A stretch of 64,000 nucleotides of DNA from Desulfofundulus salinus (GTDB lineage Bacteria > Bacillota > Desulfotomaculia > Desulfotomaculales > Desulfovirgulaceae). The stretch spans positions 814,507-878,506 of the forward strand of contig NZ_RBWE01000001.1 of the NCBI RefSeq assembly GCF_003627965.1, in the 5' to 3' direction. Within the stretch, counting starts at the first letter, position 1. Each line of letters starts with the position of its first letter. Shown piece after piece: positions 63,927-64,000 of this stretch. Below the pieces are notes generated by a model. The model saw only the letters and a list, made by a program, of their open reading frames with translations, ran no database searches and was not told the DNA's origin. The position numbers and the translations under genes were made by a program.

Positions 63927-64000
63927 ATGAAGGTAGTAGTATTCACCAAACAAACCTTTGACACGGAAGCCAAAATCACCCTCGACGCGCAGGGCAAAAT
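63927..64000 (+). CDS. etfB: Electron transfer flavoprotein beta subunit, 5' end only
   Basis: A frame from ATG 63927 (AAGGAGGGGG upstream) encodes KVVVFTKQTFDTEAKITL before the window ends. This matches the EtfB N-terminus. It would take electrons from the acyl-CoA dehydrogenase. Cut by the window, not truncated. Confidence 0.8.
   Translation, partial: MKVVVFTKQTFDTEAKITLDAQGK

Noticed and set aside
1..64000. CRISPR arrays, rRNA genes, complete insertion sequences, prophage
   Set aside because: No regularly spaced repeats, rRNA sequence, transposase or phage genes were seen.

Overview
The window (about 57% G+C by eye) comes from a spore-forming, probably anaerobic Firmicute of the Desulfotomaculum/Pelotomaculum type. 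This is an inference from four things: a Bacillus-like gene order around dnaK, sporulation and germination genes (yqfC, yqfD, cwlD, a YhcN/YlaJ-type lipoprotein), an archaeal-like chaperonin inside the hrcA-dnaK operon, and a selenocysteine-containing SelD. No taxonomic search was possible.

The backbone follows the Bacillus subtilis order lepA-hemW-hrcA-grpE-dnaK-dnaJ-prmA-rsmE-mtaB-(HIT)-rpsU-nfeD-floA // yqfC-yqfD-phoH-pgpH-ybeY-dgkA-cdd-era // recO-glyQ-glyS-ccpN/yqzB-yqfL // dnaG-rpoD. The // marks show where accessory blocks interrupt it. The heat-shock operon has a sigma-A-type promoter overlapping the hemW stop codon and a perfect CIRCE operator. A group III (archaeal-like) chaperonin is inserted between hrcA and grpE.

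Accessory block 1 (about 13.6-27.4 kb) looks like a halide and metal stress island. It holds a LPLPGPW-repeat membrane protein, a ChrB-N-domain protein, an MFS transporter, a HEAT-repeat protein, a bacterial dynamin-like GTPase, UspA, a CPA2 antiporter, a DUF1624 membrane protein, the copper ATPase CopA with its repressor CsoR, and the selenium genes yedF and selD. Two fluoride (crcB-type) riboswitches, each with its own terminator, lie on the minus strand. One precedes the antiporter-uspA pair. The other directly precedes the dynamin-like GTPase, which I consider the most interesting signal in the window: a fluoride-induced membrane-remodelling GTPase. No fluoride exporter gene (crcB/fluc or clcF) is present here.

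Accessory block 2 (about 34.7-42.5 kb, between era and recO) carries mgtE behind an unassigned structured leader, ubiX, a sporulation lipoprotein, a CofE-like ligase next to pyruvoyl-dependent arginine decarboxylase, and a cell-wall group (Amj lipid II flippase, L,D-transpeptidase, two Amidase_3 enzymes). A T-box precedes glyQS. After glyS comes a carbon-switch set: a CcpN-like repressor, the PPDK regulatory protein and ppdK itself. A frameshifted PAS/HD-GYP gene, thpR, an FMN reductase and dgt follow.

Downstream of rpoD are three tRNA genes, a small palindromic repeat element present in two copies, and an acyl-CoA cluster: CoA-transferase, IclR regulator, acyl-CoA dehydrogenase, carboxyltransferase and the start of etfB, cut by the window end. 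Several genes (DUF1624, yqfL-like, amj, cwlD) have no well-placed ATG/GTG/TTG and may initiate at ATA, ATT or ATC.
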